Assembly (NCBI GenBank): GCA_014730165.1
Contig: WJIS01000368.1
Location: forward strand, 1-35,501
From: Promethearchaeota archaeon
GTDB taxonomy: Archaea > Asgardarchaeota > Lokiarchaeia > Sigyniarchaeales > SOKP01
DNA: 35,501 nt
Direction: 5' to 3'
The position numbers and the translations under genes were made by a program. This document shows positions 1-8,329 of this stretch, in pieces. Each line of letters starts with the position of its first letter. Position 1 is the first letter of the stretch. The notes below the pieces were generated by a model. That model saw only the letters and a program-made list of their open reading frames with translations, was not told the origin of the DNA and searched no databases.

Positions 1-172
1 AATCCTCTCCCTTTGCCATTGCCTTATGTACATTATCAATAGTACTATTTACAGCTTGAAAGAATTTTGGAAAGAGATTTTTATCGATATGATTTTCTTG
101 AAATTCCTTAAATGTTGATTCCAAAAGTGATATACCGTTTTTCCCATCTATAAAGTAGATTTTATAAATCAA
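1..172 (-). CDS. Longin-like protein, N-terminal fragment (cut by left edge)
   Basis: An open frame on the minus strand runs from a TTG at 172-170 off the left edge, giving 57 codons. The peptide begins M-I-Y-K-I-Y-F-I-D-G-K-N-G-I and then has a helix-rich stretch ending near K-A-M-A-K-G-E-D. A beta strand followed by D-G-K-N-G and then L-L is the usual opening of longin/roadblock-type domains common in Asgard archaea, and the later L-F-x-x-F-F-x-A-V-N helix fits too. The start is tentative: an in-frame stop lies just upstream, no ATG is available in frame before the conserved strand, and no clear ribosome-binding site is seen. Function is unknown. If the domain call is right it would be a binding platform or regulator for small GTPases such as those encoded nearby. 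Confidence 0.5.
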   Translation of the reverse strand, partial: MIYKIYFIDGKNGISLLESTFKEFQENHIDKNLFPKFFQAVNSTIDNVHKAMAKGED

Positions 173-260
173 AGTTAAACATAGAATTTGAAATTAAGAT
201 AATAACATAATAAAAATTCAACCTTATAATTAGATAGGAATAATCATATTTTAGAAAGGG

Positions 261-270
261 GTATATAAAA
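261..270 (+). promoter_or_regulatory. TATA-box-like element upstream of the transglutaminase gene
   Basis: GTATATAAAA preceded by a purine-rich GAAAGGG stretch resembles an archaeal TATA box with a BRE. A transcript would start near 290-295 and serve the plus-strand gene beginning at 368 or 449. A second candidate lies at 401-410. Confidence 0.35.
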
Positions 271-400
271 AATTGAATAATATAATTTTTGGATGCTTCA
301 ATAATGAAGAACTTGATTTGTAATAGATATTATCAATAATTCAAGACTTCACTTAAAAGTTTAATTGATGTATTTAATTGTGCGTAAGATTATTAAAGCG

Positions 401-410
401 TATTTATATA
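401..410 (+). promoter_or_regulatory. Alternative TATA-box-like element close to the transglutaminase start
   Basis: TATTTATATA lies about 43 bases before the ATG at 449, which would place transcription start near 431 with a leader of about 18 bases. This supports the shorter start of the downstream gene. The sequence is AT-rich throughout, so the site may be chance. Confidence 0.3.
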
Positions 411-448
411 GGTTTATTAAAAAAAATATTTGGATTTCTACATTAATT

Positions 449-1705
449 ATGAAAAATAAAAAAGATAATCTCGTCCTTTTATCAATAGTTTTTCTAATAT
501 CAATTACTTATTCATTCTCACCATTCTTCTCATCATATTATTCCAACCAAGGCTTAAGAACCTCAAGTATGCCTTCAAATTATCAGGTTAATAATTTTGT
601 AAAATATCAAGTTGAGATTAATCTAACTCTACAGCAAACTTCAAGTGGTTCTGACAATTTTCATTTTAAACTATCACGATTAGATAATAGATCTCCAAAT
701 TCTACTAATTGGGGAGATTGTCCGCCCTTTCAAGAGAGTGAACTATTATACAGTAAGATTACTAACTCTAATGATGCACCTTTCTTGCAAGTTGATAAAT
801 TTAATAATTCATATGATCTTTTTAATGCAACATTAACAAATGGAGAGTCGGTATCACTTAGTCAAAAATACAATATAACTCTCAATGATATCAGTTTTCC
901 CAACATAAATCCCACGGATATAAAGCCCTATGATGATTCAAATAAAATATTCGATCTGTATTGTAATAATTCAGAAAAATACTATAACAGAACGGATCCA
1001 GATTTGATATATGCATCTAATAATTTGACCGGTATAACTCCTTCCGACAATCCAGTTGAAAAAGCTGAGAAGATTTGTAATTGGGTAAGTCAGTATCTCA
1101 ATTATGATGGAACATTACCTTCAGAAGAGAAGGGAGCATCTTGGGCATATAATAATAAAAAAGGAGATTGCTCTGAATTTTCTTCATTAATGATAACTCT
1201 ATTGAGAATTCAAAATATTCCCGCAAGAAAGATTACAGGGTATGTTATTAGTAATTCAGGTAATTTTATTCCGGTCCCCGGGCAATCGTGGACATTTTCC
1301 ACATCTCCCGGATCTGGGGAAACCGAATTCTTAGGACATGCATGGGTTGAATATTATGTTGAGGGAATTGGATGGCTTGCGTGTGACCCGACATGGCAGC
1401 AAGTATATCCCGAATATTTCAATAGAATTGATGCTCAAAGATTCAATCTAAATGCTGGAGCTTGGTTTTCAATACCAAATTTTCTAAATGATTCAAGTGA
1501 ATTTCCAAATCCTTGTATCGTGTATTCATTATCATCATCTTTCGATTCAGACTATGATGTTAAAGTCACAGTTCTAAAAACGGATATAACACAACCTGAT
1601 TTTTTACCGTTGATAATATTGGGGGTTGAATTACTTTCCATATTTGCGTTAGGAGCTCTCTTAAGAAGAAGAGAATTAAACAAAATGAGATTAGATTATT
1701 ATTAA
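449..1705 (+). CDS. Membrane-anchored, secreted transglutaminase-like protein
   Basis: From the ATG at 449 the product is 418 residues. It opens with a signal-peptide-like segment (M-K-N-K-K-D-N then a hydrophobic run), has an extracellular-looking, Asn/Ser/Thr-rich region with many N-x-S/T sites, a transglutaminase/protease core, and a C-terminal hydrophobic helix (about residues 385-405) followed by R-R-R-E. The catalytic Cys is in G-D-C-S-E-F (C241), the His in G-H-A-W-V-E (H297) and the Asp in C-D-P-T-W (D313). Such domains cross-link, cleave or otherwise remodel proteins; the target is unknown. The frame stays open to 365, and an ATG at 368 would add 27 residues, but the signal-peptide logic and a nearby TATA-like box favour 449. 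The gene ends 7 bases from the convergent GTPase gene. Confidence 0.85.
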   Translation: MKNKKDNLVLLSIVFLISITYSFSPFFSSYYSNQGLRTSSMPSNYQVNNFVKYQVEINLTLQQTSSGSDNFHFKLSRLDNRSPNSTNWGDCPPFQESELLYSKITNSNDAPFLQVDKFNNSYDLFNATLTNGESVSLSQKYNITLNDISFPNINPTDIKPYDDSNKIFDLYCNNSEKYYNRTDPDLIYASNNLTGITPSDNPVEKAEKICNWVSQYLNYDGTLPSEEKGASWAYNNKKGDCSEFSSLMITLLRIQNIPARKITGYVISNSGNFIPVPGQSWTFSTSPGSGETEFLGHAWVEYYVEGIGWLACDPTWQQVYPEYFNRIDAQRFNLNAGAWFSIPNFLNDSSEFPNPCIVYSLSSSFDSDYDVKVTVLKTDITQPDFLPLIILGVELLSIFALGALLRRRELNKMRLDYY

Positions 1706-1712
1706 TCTTTTT

Positions 1713-3125
1713 TTATATATATGTATTAATTAAGTCAACTAAATTAGATGAGAGGGACGGTAAATTATTCTCTATTGTTTGAATCTTAACCTGATCATTA
1801 ATTAGCAAGAGTAGATATAGATTATATTTATCGACTTTGATTCTTTTAAAGATAAGATTTTTCGAATCGTCTGTAATTCCTGATGATATTATAAAATCTT
1901 CTTTTAATAATTTAAATTCTTTAAAAGTTTTATATAAAGTTTGGAAATGAGGCGCGGAAATTTCAAAAACTTTTTCGGAAACAGCATCGGTGGAAAAATT
2001 AGATAAGATTATACCATTCTCATTTAAAAGAAGTAATGCATCAGTGTTAGTTTTTTGAGCGAATCCTCTTAATTGGTGTTTAAATAGTTCGCGATTGGGA
2101 CTCAATTGAGATAATCCATAAGAATAGGCAGAGATTAAGGACCAATGTGCGAAGATAGAGGTTTTAAATATTTTTACAAAATAATTATTTGCTATTTGTG
2201 GTATTTTTTCAGTAAAGTATTCAACATTCTTATTGATTTCTTCTGTTTCTTTAATATCTGGATCATATTTATTCAGACATACAACTATGGGTGGAAATTC
2301 GTCTAATTCTCTCAATGTCATTATTATCCTTCGTAAAAGTGAGAGAGCTTCATTTGATCTTTTAGTATCTTGGATATCTATGAAAAAGAAGAGTAAATCA
2401 ACATTATAAAGATATATCTTACTTTGATTGAAATATCGTTCAAGATATCGTTTTTGCCCACCTAAATCCCACACGATAATCTTTGACAGATCTTCTGAGA
2501 TAATATCCTCTTTAGATCGATTTACTCCTTTTGTTGGCAAAGTTTTTATAATTTCAGAATACTTTTTTTTTACACCCAATAGAAATGAGCTCTTTCCCGC
2601 TTTGTCGAGCCCAGCAAAAATAATCTTTATCGTTCTTTTTGTAGAAAACGGATCTTTAAGTTCGCTTGCGAAATTGAATAGCTCTTCTTTTAGATCTACT
2701 AATATTTCATTGTATTTCTCTCGTTCTACTCCTTCTTGGATTCTTGTTGCTGCCCTATCAATAATAACCCTTAAATATTTCATATTTTCGTAGAAAAATG
2801 ATTTATTATTTTCATCCACAAGAACCGTAATTGTTGCCGCTTTCGCATTTCCTCTCGCATTTGGATCTGCAATTAAAAAGAAATAAGTCATTCCATTTAG
2901 ATTTAAATCAGGAAATGGGATGATGCCAAAATAATTAATTCCTTCAACGCCAAAACTGTCTTGATATGTTGAGTCCCCCATCAATAGACTGATTGTCTTT
3001 ATAGCGATATTCATTTGTGCCATTTGTTCAAGAGATTCTGGCCAAAAAGATATTGGATTTGGACCATCATTATCAAAAATACTTAGCACCAATGCTTGGA
3101 TGATATTTTCATTGTTAATTTTCAT
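1713..3125 (-). CDS. Arf/Rag-like GTPase with N-terminal longin-like and C-terminal roadblock-like domains (GTPase A)
   Basis: This 470-residue protein carries a central Ras-superfamily G domain of Arf/Rag character. The P-loop is G-L-D-K-A-G-K-S (172-179), the switch I Thr is in P-T-K-G (T198), switch II is W-D-L-G-G-Q (219-224, with the Arf-like Gln), the base-recognition motif is N-K-Y-D (285-288), and K-T-S-I (321-324) fits G5. Residues 1-150 form an alpha/beta domain resembling longin domains. Residues 350-470, with T-D-A-L-L-L-L-N-E-N-G-I-I-L-S, resemble a roadblock domain. It is paralogous to the proteins at 5358-6308 and 14081-15586. Domain flanking on both sides suggests self-contained regulation or dimerisation. 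The longin and roadblock assignments are by pattern and need structure prediction; the GTPase call is firm. Confidence 0.88.
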   Translation of the reverse strand: MKINNENIIQALVLSIFDNDGPNPISFWPESLEQMAQMNIAIKTISLLMGDSTYQDSFGVEGINYFGIIPFPDLNLNGMTYFFLIADPNARGNAKAATITVLVDENNKSFFYENMKYLRVIIDRAATRIQEGVEREKYNEILVDLKEELFNFASELKDPFSTKRTIKIIFAGLDKAGKSSFLLGVKKKYSEIIKTLPTKGVNRSKEDIISEDLSKIIVWDLGGQKRYLERYFNQSKIYLYNVDLLFFFIDIQDTKRSNEALSLLRRIIMTLRELDEFPPIVVCLNKYDPDIKETEEINKNVEYFTEKIPQIANNYFVKIFKTSIFAHWSLISAYSYGLSQLSPNRELFKHQLRGFAQKTNTDALLLLNENGIILSNFSTDAVSEKVFEISAPHFQTLYKTFKEFKLLKEDFIISSGITDDSKNLIFKRIKVDKYNLYLLLLINDQVKIQTIENNLPSLSSNLVDLINTYI

Positions 3126-3320
3126 GATTCAATCAAATAATAGGCCGATTAGGTTTTTTTGAAATTACTACTATTTAGATATTTAGTAATTGAATTGATC
3201 CATTTTTCTATATTAAGAATATATTATTGTAATAAAAATCTAGCTCAGTAGATAAGATTTTATATTAACTATTTTATGAATTTTCAGTAATTAAATTAAT
3301 AGATCATAAGACTCCCTTTC

Positions 3321-3328
3321 TTTAAATA
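3321..3328 (+). promoter_or_regulatory. TATA box for the nuclease-like gene, probably leaderless
   Basis: TTTAAATA is centred about 26 bases before the ATG at 3351, the normal distance from an archaeal TATA box to the transcription start. This predicts a leaderless transcript, in line with the absence of a ribosome-binding site before that ATG. A pyrimidine-rich CCCTTTC precedes it rather than a clear BRE. Confidence 0.45.
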
Positions 3329-3350
3329 AACGTTTTTATTTCTTAACCTA

Positions 3351-4139
3351 ATGAGAAATAATAGTTCGAAAATGAATTTAACTCAATTTTTTCGAGAACT
3401 TTTTAAGATCTTAAAAGAGCAAAATGTTGAAATTATAGAACCATGGATAAAAATTTTTGAGATCCCTTTTTTAACTAAGTTTAATGAATATGATTTAGAT
3501 TATTTTATAGATTCCTTCGATTTTATCAAAAAGGAGAAATGGAATCACATATCTGTGAACAAGATACAATTTATATTTGAATCAATGAAATACATACATC
3601 CAGATATTAAAAATCTCTCAAAATTATTAGATTTTAGATGTTTTGAAAAATTGGTAAAATCCATTTTACAATTAAATGGATATAATGCATTAAATAATTT
3701 TTATTTTTCAGATAAATCAGAGTTAAAGAGAAAAACGAACCAGAAAAGGTATGAGATTGATGTAATAGGAGTAAAAAACAGACACTTGTTATTAATCGAT
3801 GCAAAACAATGGAAAAAACGAGAACCATATCAAGCTTTAAATAATGCAGCGAATACGCAACTCCAAAGAACTATTGCCTTGAATAACAATCGAAATATTC
3901 TTTCAAGTATTATTTTTGACTTAACTAATGGGAAAGTGAATCTTAAAAAAATGCTTCCTCTTAATTTAATCCCTCTCATGGTCACATTAGAGGAAAACAG
4001 ACTTAGGATTAATGATAATCAAATTCCTCTTGTTTCTATATACAAATTTAATTCATTTCTTCAAGAGTTGGAACTGAATCTTCAAAATTTTAACATAATA
4101 AAGATAAATAATCTTTCTATTCAAAAAACATTATCCTAA
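3351..4139 (+). CDS. PD-(D/E)XK nuclease-like protein (Mrr/Holliday-resolvase type core)
   Basis: The 262-residue product has a divergent N-terminal half followed by a restriction-endonuclease-like core. The signature is F-E-K-L-V (E99), then E-I-D-V-I-G (D137), then L-L-L-I-D-A-K-Q-W (D150, K152), which matches the E...D...D-x-K metal-binding and catalytic arrangement of Mrr-like and related nucleases. A helix with N-T-Q-L-Q-R-T follows the core, as is usual. Substrate is unknown: it could be a solitary restriction or repair nuclease. No methylase gene lies nearby. It is divergently transcribed from GTPase A. The call rests on motif order only; the N-terminal 90 residues are not recognised. 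Confidence 0.65.
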   Translation: MRNNSSKMNLTQFFRELFKILKEQNVEIIEPWIKIFEIPFLTKFNEYDLDYFIDSFDFIKKEKWNHISVNKIQFIFESMKYIHPDIKNLSKLLDFRCFEKLVKSILQLNGYNALNNFYFSDKSELKRKTNQKRYEIDVIGVKNRHLLLIDAKQWKKREPYQALNNAANTQLQRTIALNNNRNILSSIIFDLTNGKVNLKKMLPLNLIPLMVTLEENRLRINDNQIPLVSIYKFNSFLQELELNLQNFNIIKINNLSIQKTLS

Positions 4140-4151
4140 TTTAGCTTAGAA

Positions 4152-5171
4152 TTATAAACCTAAGTATTGTTTAATTTGCTTTCTCACATGATAAATAGCG
4201 ATATTAATAATCCCACTTTTAACCTTTGGATGCGAAAAAATAATTAAAATCATATTCTTCAGTGAATCTGTTTTGGTGTCTATTGGAGCAAGATCGAGTA
4301 CTCCCTCCGTTCCTTTTACAGATATTGATTTTAATGTTCCAGCATTCAACCCTTCAATAATATCTGTCCCGATCATAGACAAATTTTGCCCTATTGTTGC
4401 AAATAGTGAATCTGAAATACGATCGGAAATTGCTGATGCAAGAATAGTTCCATCTGTTTTTATTATCGCTGAAGCTTCTATTTGAATATCAATATTAAGT
4501 AGTTGGCTCAAAATTTCGTTCATACTTTCTGGTTTGATCTCTTCTTTAACTGAGTCAGCTTCTTCTCTTGATTCTGCAGTTTTGGATTCATATTTCGGGA
4601 GGTCTAATTTTTTTGAGAGAACGGATAAAACATTTAGCATATCTTCTTCCAATTGTCGTTTCTTATTATGTGGAGTTGTTCTTGATTGAGTATTTACATC
4701 TTGAGCCTTTTCGCTAATAATTGGATCGTCTTGTCGTTTTTTTTGTTGTTTTGAGCTTGAAGAATAATTTGTAGACATAACAAATCCATCATATGGGCTT
4801 GGTTCAATTTCTTCTAAAGTTTTTTTATTATAACTCTCTCGAAAATCATCTTGATCATGTAATTCGTTATTAATTTCTTCACTATTAGATTCTTCCAAAG
4901 GAATATCTTGCAAATCTAAATCAGCTTTCTCCTCTTTAGTTTTTTTTTGAGAAAAGAATGATGCTTCAGCATAAGCTTCGGGGATATTATTATTATTATT
5001 TTTTTGTTCTTTTGACGTATTTTTCGATTCTGATTTGTTTTTTTTTTCTTTTTTAGTTGGAGAAACTCTCAATCTAGGAGGTCTGGATGATATTGGTAGC
5101 AGTGCACCACATTTACGACAAATTTTTGTCGTTTCATCATTTGTAGAGCCACAATTTGGACAAATTATCAT
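4152..5171 (-). CDS. Zinc-ribbon protein with C-terminal roadblock/LC7 domain
   Basis: The start is taken as the ATG at 5171-5169 because GGAGAG sits 9 bases upstream and the product then begins directly with a zinc ribbon, M-I-I-C-P-N-C-G, with the second pair C-R-K-C-G; the frame is open to an ATG at 5216. The 339-residue product has a long acidic and Lys/Ser-rich linker (about residues 30-200, probably disordered) and a C-terminal domain of about 120 residues that looks like roadblock/LC7: I-E-A-S-A-I-I-K-T-D-G-T-I-L-A-S and later I-S-V-K-G-T-E-G-V-L-D-L-A. Roadblock domains dimerise and act as platforms or GTPase-activating factors for MglA/Rag/Arf-type GTPases. The upstream co-oriented gene is GTPase B, 186 bases away, a plausible partner by inference. 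Confidence 0.8.
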   Translation of the reverse strand: MIICPNCGSTNDETTKICRKCGALLPISSRPPRLRVSPTKKEKKNKSESKNTSKEQKNNNNNIPEAYAEASFFSQKKTKEEKADLDLQDIPLEESNSEEINNELHDQDDFRESYNKKTLEEIEPSPYDGFVMSTNYSSSSKQQKKRQDDPIISEKAQDVNTQSRTTPHNKKRQLEEDMLNVLSVLSKKLDLPKYESKTAESREEADSVKEEIKPESMNEILSQLLNIDIQIEASAIIKTDGTILASAISDRISDSLFATIGQNLSMIGTDIIEGLNAGTLKSISVKGTEGVLDLAPIDTKTDSLKNMILIIFSHPKVKSGIINIAIYHVRKQIKQYLGL

Positions 5172-5357
5172 TTTCCATATCTCTCCTTTACATTCGCGAA
5201 AGTCTACTAAAATCAATAGAAATTACAATTCTTCTTGTTAATAAAATTTATTGATTGTTTTCAATATAGTATAAAGAATATATAAAAATCCCAGTATTTA
5301 TTAGTTTTTGTTAAATCATAAAGATTTCGATTCATATACAATTTTAGAATAATAGAT

Positions 5358-6308
5358 CTACTTATATAGAAGTTCTCGTAAGAGATTGCTGAGTGAATTG
5401 ATATCTCCCTTATCAAAATCTGGTTTTTCTTTCACAAGTAGTAAATAATAGGGAGGTATATCTTCATGTAAAAATATTTGTTTAAATATGAAATATCTCC
5501 CGTCCCTCTGAACCATTACATGGTTTTTAATTCTTTCATTCGCAGTGAGATTTTTATCAACAACATGAAAACTATCATGCAAAGTTAAGAAATAGGGCAT
5601 TGAGGCGTTAAGGATGTTCTTTGTAAACTCATTTTTATAATAAGAGCCAATCAACAAAGAATTATCATCTAAAATCGCGACGCCATCACTCTTAACCTTT
5701 CGTGCAAATTCAGTAATTGTTTTATCTATTAAATCTGCTTTAGGATAAAGTGAAAGTAAAATTTCTGACATAGCTTTTATAAGAGTAGGAAATTCATAAA
5801 CAGAGGTATTGTAAAAGTATAATTCTTCATGATCTATAGAGTTTTTTATTTCTTGTTTAAGATTTACGATTAAATCAGAATATTCACTATAGGCACTTTT
5901 AGATAATACAGGATCAAATTTATGAAAGAATATATAAATAGGAGGAGCAATTTCAAGTTCATCTAATTTCTTCATTACATCTTTTAAATAACTTAGAGAT
6001 TCATTTTTCCTATCTTTATCTTGGATATCAATAACATAAATCAATATTTCTGTATTATCAAAATATTTATTTGGATTCTTTAAATATGAGATACGATAAG
6101 ATTTTTGACCACCTAAATCCCATTCACTAATATTTTTTCCTAAGAATTCGAAAATTCTTCTTTGTGCTCCTCTTGTAGGAGATAAAATGGCTATTTTTGA
6201 GAATTCTCTTTGAAGAGCCATTATTATTGAAGTTTTACCCGCTGTATCGAGACCTGTAAATAGAATTTTTTGAGCTTCATGGTCTTCATCGTTTAGATAA
6301 TTAATCAT
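5358..6308 (-). CDS. Arf/Rag-like GTPase with C-terminal roadblock-like domain (GTPase B)
   Basis: This 316-residue paralogue of GTPases A and C starts almost at the G domain and lacks their N-terminal longin-like domain. Motifs are G-L-D-T-A-G-K-T (19-26), P-T-R-G with switch I Thr (T45), W-D-L-G-G-Q (63-68), H-K-F-D (129-132) in place of N-K-x-D, and N-T-S-V (167-170). The last 120 residues contain D-G-V-A-I-L-D-D-N-S-L-L-I-G-S, matching the C-terminal domain of its paralogues. The start is supported by GGTGA 6 bases upstream. The Asn-to-His change in the base-recognition motif may alter nucleotide affinity. It lies just upstream of the zinc-ribbon/roadblock gene in the same orientation. 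Confidence 0.87.
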   Translation of the reverse strand: MINYLNDEDHEAQKILFTGLDTAGKTSIIMALQREFSKIAILSPTRGAQRRIFEFLGKNISEWDLGGQKSYRISYLKNPNKYFDNTEILIYVIDIQDKDRKNESLSYLKDVMKKLDELEIAPPIYIFFHKFDPVLSKSAYSEYSDLIVNLKQEIKNSIDHEELYFYNTSVYEFPTLIKAMSEILLSLYPKADLIDKTITEFARKVKSDGVAILDDNSLLIGSYYKNEFTKNILNASMPYFLTLHDSFHVVDKNLTANERIKNHVMVQRDGRYFIFKQIFLHEDIPPYYLLLVKEKPDFDKGDINSLSNLLRELLYK

Positions 6309-6396
6309 AGATTTTCACCATTTCCATAAATAAAGCATTCAAACCTTTATTAGATAATAATTAAGATCTCTATGATGATATATTAATTTTTGTTCA

Positions 6397-7746
6397 TTAA
6401 TAATTGTTTAACAAAAATGTCTTAAAATCATCATAAGAAGTAATAATGAGAGAATTCCGGATTTCTTTAGATTTCTTTATTTTTTCCAATGTAGAAGGTA
6501 ACTTGGGTTTAATACTTATTAAATTAATTATTTCAGTTGGAAATTTTGCAGGATCAGCTGTTTCAAAAGTTATCGATTTAACATTATTCTGACGAACTTT
6601 ATCACCAAAATAATTTTGAAGCCCCTTCCATCCGACAGCTCCATGTGGTTCTATTATTTTTTGATAATTTTCGTAGAAATTTTTAATAGTTTTTTTTGTT
6701 TCTTCATCACTTATCGAGTAAGACGCTATTAATTCACGAATGTTATCCATATCTGGTTTTTTTATTATCCTACCTTCCTCATCCATATGTCCTCCAAACA
6801 AATCAATTAATCTTGCTAAATTGGACGGATTGCCGACATTCATCGCATTTGAAATACAGTTCCTGGAAGGTTCAACTTTTTCATACTTTCCTGTATTAAG
6901 GAAATTTGGAAACTCATCATTTTCATTTACAGCTGCAATAAATTTTTTAACCGGAAGACCCATTTTATGAGCGATAAGTCCACCCATCAGATTTCCAAAA
7001 TTACCTGACGGAACCGAATAAATAACTTCTTCTCCCTTAAATTCAACAATCCTTGAATAACTCCAGAAATAATATATCGTCTGAGGAAGTAATCGTCCAA
7101 AATTAATAGAATTAGCAGAAGATAAATTGAGATGATTTAAATCCTCATCAGCAAATGCCTTTTTAATATATTTCTGACAATCATCAAATTTTCCTTGTAT
7201 TCCAATTGAGACAACATTCCCACCTAAAGTTGTCATCTGTTTTCTTTGTAATTCTGAGATCTCGTTTTCTGGATAAAGAATTACAACTTTTAAGTTGGAT
7301 CTATTATGAAATGCTTGAGCTACGGCACCTCCGGTATCACCTGAAGTAGCAGTTAAAATGATAGCTTCTTTATTCTCTTCATTTAAAAAATATTCCATAA
7401 TTCTAGCAAGAGTACGCGCCCCAAAATCCTTAAAACTGCAAGTAGGGCCTCGATCTAAATAACATATATAATTATTTTGGTTAATTTTTTCTACTGGTAC
7501 TTTAAAATTCAATGCATCCTCAATTATAGATTCAAATCTTTTTTTTGGAATTGATTCTCCGACAATAAGAGACAAAACATTTTTAGCTAATTGGGGAAGG
7601 TCAAATTTTTTAAAATTAAAAATTACTTGCGCATCTAACCTTGGAATTTGATTGAGCATATACAAACCTCTATCCAAGGCTTGGCCTCTAAGGATAGCAG
7701 TCTTGAAATTCACTTCGTTGGAATTAAAGTTAGTAGAATGAAACAT
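6397..7746 (-). CDS. thrC: Threonine synthase
   Basis: This 449-residue protein is a PLP-dependent threonine synthase, converting O-phosphohomoserine to threonine. The PLP-binding Lys is in P-T-C-S-F-K-D-F-G-A-R (K106), and the phosphate-contacting loop T-S-G-D-T-G-G is at 134-140. Further family motifs are G-x-x-G-N-V-V-S-I-G-I-Q-G and S-G-N-F-G-N-L. The short N-terminal region with Y-M-L-N-Q-I-P fits the bacterial-type thrC form with an N-terminal extension. It follows a small conserved gene by 11 bases on the same strand, so the two are probably co-transcribed. Homoserine dehydrogenase, the enzyme two steps earlier, is encoded about 3 kb away. Confidence 0.95.
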   Translation of the reverse strand: MFHSTNFNSNEVNFKTAILRGQALDRGLYMLNQIPRLDAQVIFNFKKFDLPQLAKNVLSLIVGESIPKKRFESIIEDALNFKVPVEKINQNNYICYLDRGPTCSFKDFGARTLARIMEYFLNEENKEAIILTATSGDTGGAVAQAFHNRSNLKVVILYPENEISELQRKQMTTLGGNVVSIGIQGKFDDCQKYIKKAFADEDLNHLNLSSANSINFGRLLPQTIYYFWSYSRIVEFKGEEVIYSVPSGNFGNLMGGLIAHKMGLPVKKFIAAVNENDEFPNFLNTGKYEKVEPSRNCISNAMNVGNPSNLARLIDLFGGHMDEEGRIIKKPDMDNIRELIASYSISDEETKKTIKNFYENYQKIIEPHGAVGWKGLQNYFGDKVRQNNVKSITFETADPAKFPTEIINLISIKPKLPSTLEKIKKSKEIRNSLIITSYDDFKTFLLNNY

Positions 7747-7757
7747 TGATTAACTAA

Positions 7758-8003
7758 TTAAAATTTCCCAAAAAAATTTGTTATTTCGAAATAAAGCTTT
7801 TTTTCTTCATTATCAACTTTTAAAGTTAAAAAATCATATATCTTATCACATTCTTTTATAAGCATTTGCTTAAGCAACTTGTATTCTCCGAATCGCTTTT
7901 TGATTACATTATATTCTTCATGAACTCCAACAGAATTATCACAGTCCTCAATTATTATTGCCTTTTCCAAACACGATCCATCTCCTCCTGAAACGCGTAC
8001 CAT
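7758..8003 (-). CDS. Small conserved protein of unknown function with S-G-G-D-G-S motif
   Basis: The 81-residue product begins M-V-R-V-S-G-G-D-G-S-C-L-E-K-A-I and ends with I-T-N-F-F-G-K-F. The order S-G-G-D-G-S, a central E-E-Y-N-V-I-K-K-R-F-G segment, a Y-D-F-L-T-L strand and a terminal F-x-I-x-x-F-F-G-K resembles a small uncharacterised family seen in diverse prokaryotes, but I cannot name it. The length looks complete. A TATA-like element at 8031-8040 predicts a very short leader. It lies 11 bases upstream of thrC, so it is likely the first gene of a two-gene unit; a role in threonine synthesis is not implied by its sequence. Confidence 0.7.
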   Translation of the reverse strand: MVRVSGGDGSCLEKAIIIEDCDNSVGVHEEYNVIKKRFGEYKLLKQMLIKECDKIYDFLTLKVDNEEKKLYFEITNFFGKF

Positions 8004-8030
8004 TTATTTCTCATCCCATATATTAATGAA

Positions 8031-8040
8031 TATAAAAATA
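8031..8040 (-). promoter_or_regulatory. TATA box for the small gene and thrC unit
   Basis: On the minus strand this reads TATTTTTATA, centred about 32 bases before the ATG at 8003, which predicts a leader of about 7 bases. There is no other candidate closer to the start. Confidence 0.4.
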
Positions 8041-8265
8041 TTCTAACCAAATATATTGATACATGAACTTTAATTTATATTTTGTTATTTAATTTATGAA
8101 TCTAAAATTATATTGCAAATTAACTTAAAAATACTAAGAATTGAGGAAGAAATCATCTATGAGTTATCTTATCCTTTATTAAGGTTTTCTCAATTTTAAC
8201 AATTGGTAAAAGCATTTATGATCGAATTATTGTATCCTAATATGATTTTTAATACATAAAAAGAA

Positions 8266-8275
8266 TATTTAAAAA
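8266..8275 (+). promoter_or_regulatory. TATA box for the Cys-rich small protein gene
   Basis: TATTTAAAAA lies about 59 bases before the ATG at 8330. Transcription would start near 8296, leaving a leader of about 34 bases that contains the ribosome-binding site AGGTGA at 8318-8323. Confidence 0.4.
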
Positions 8276-8329
8276 TAATTATACTTCATACCTAATAACA
8301 CTAATTTAAAATTATTAGGTGAAATCAAT

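Larger units (their letters stand above)
8004..8329. other. Divergent intergenic region with two promoter-like elements
   Basis: The 326 bases lie between the minus-strand start at 8003 and the plus-strand start at 8330. They are very AT-rich. Apart from a TATA-like element at each end I see no tRNA, repeat or convincing open frame. Confidence 0.6.

Noticed and set aside
449-1705. The transglutaminase as an archaeosortase target
   Set aside because: It ends in a membrane helix and Arg-rich tail, but there is no PGF-like or other recognised sorting motif before the helix.
2428-2793. A 121-codon plus-strand open frame inside the GTPase A gene
   Set aside because: It is antisense to well-conserved GTPase motifs and its peptide has no recognisable pattern.
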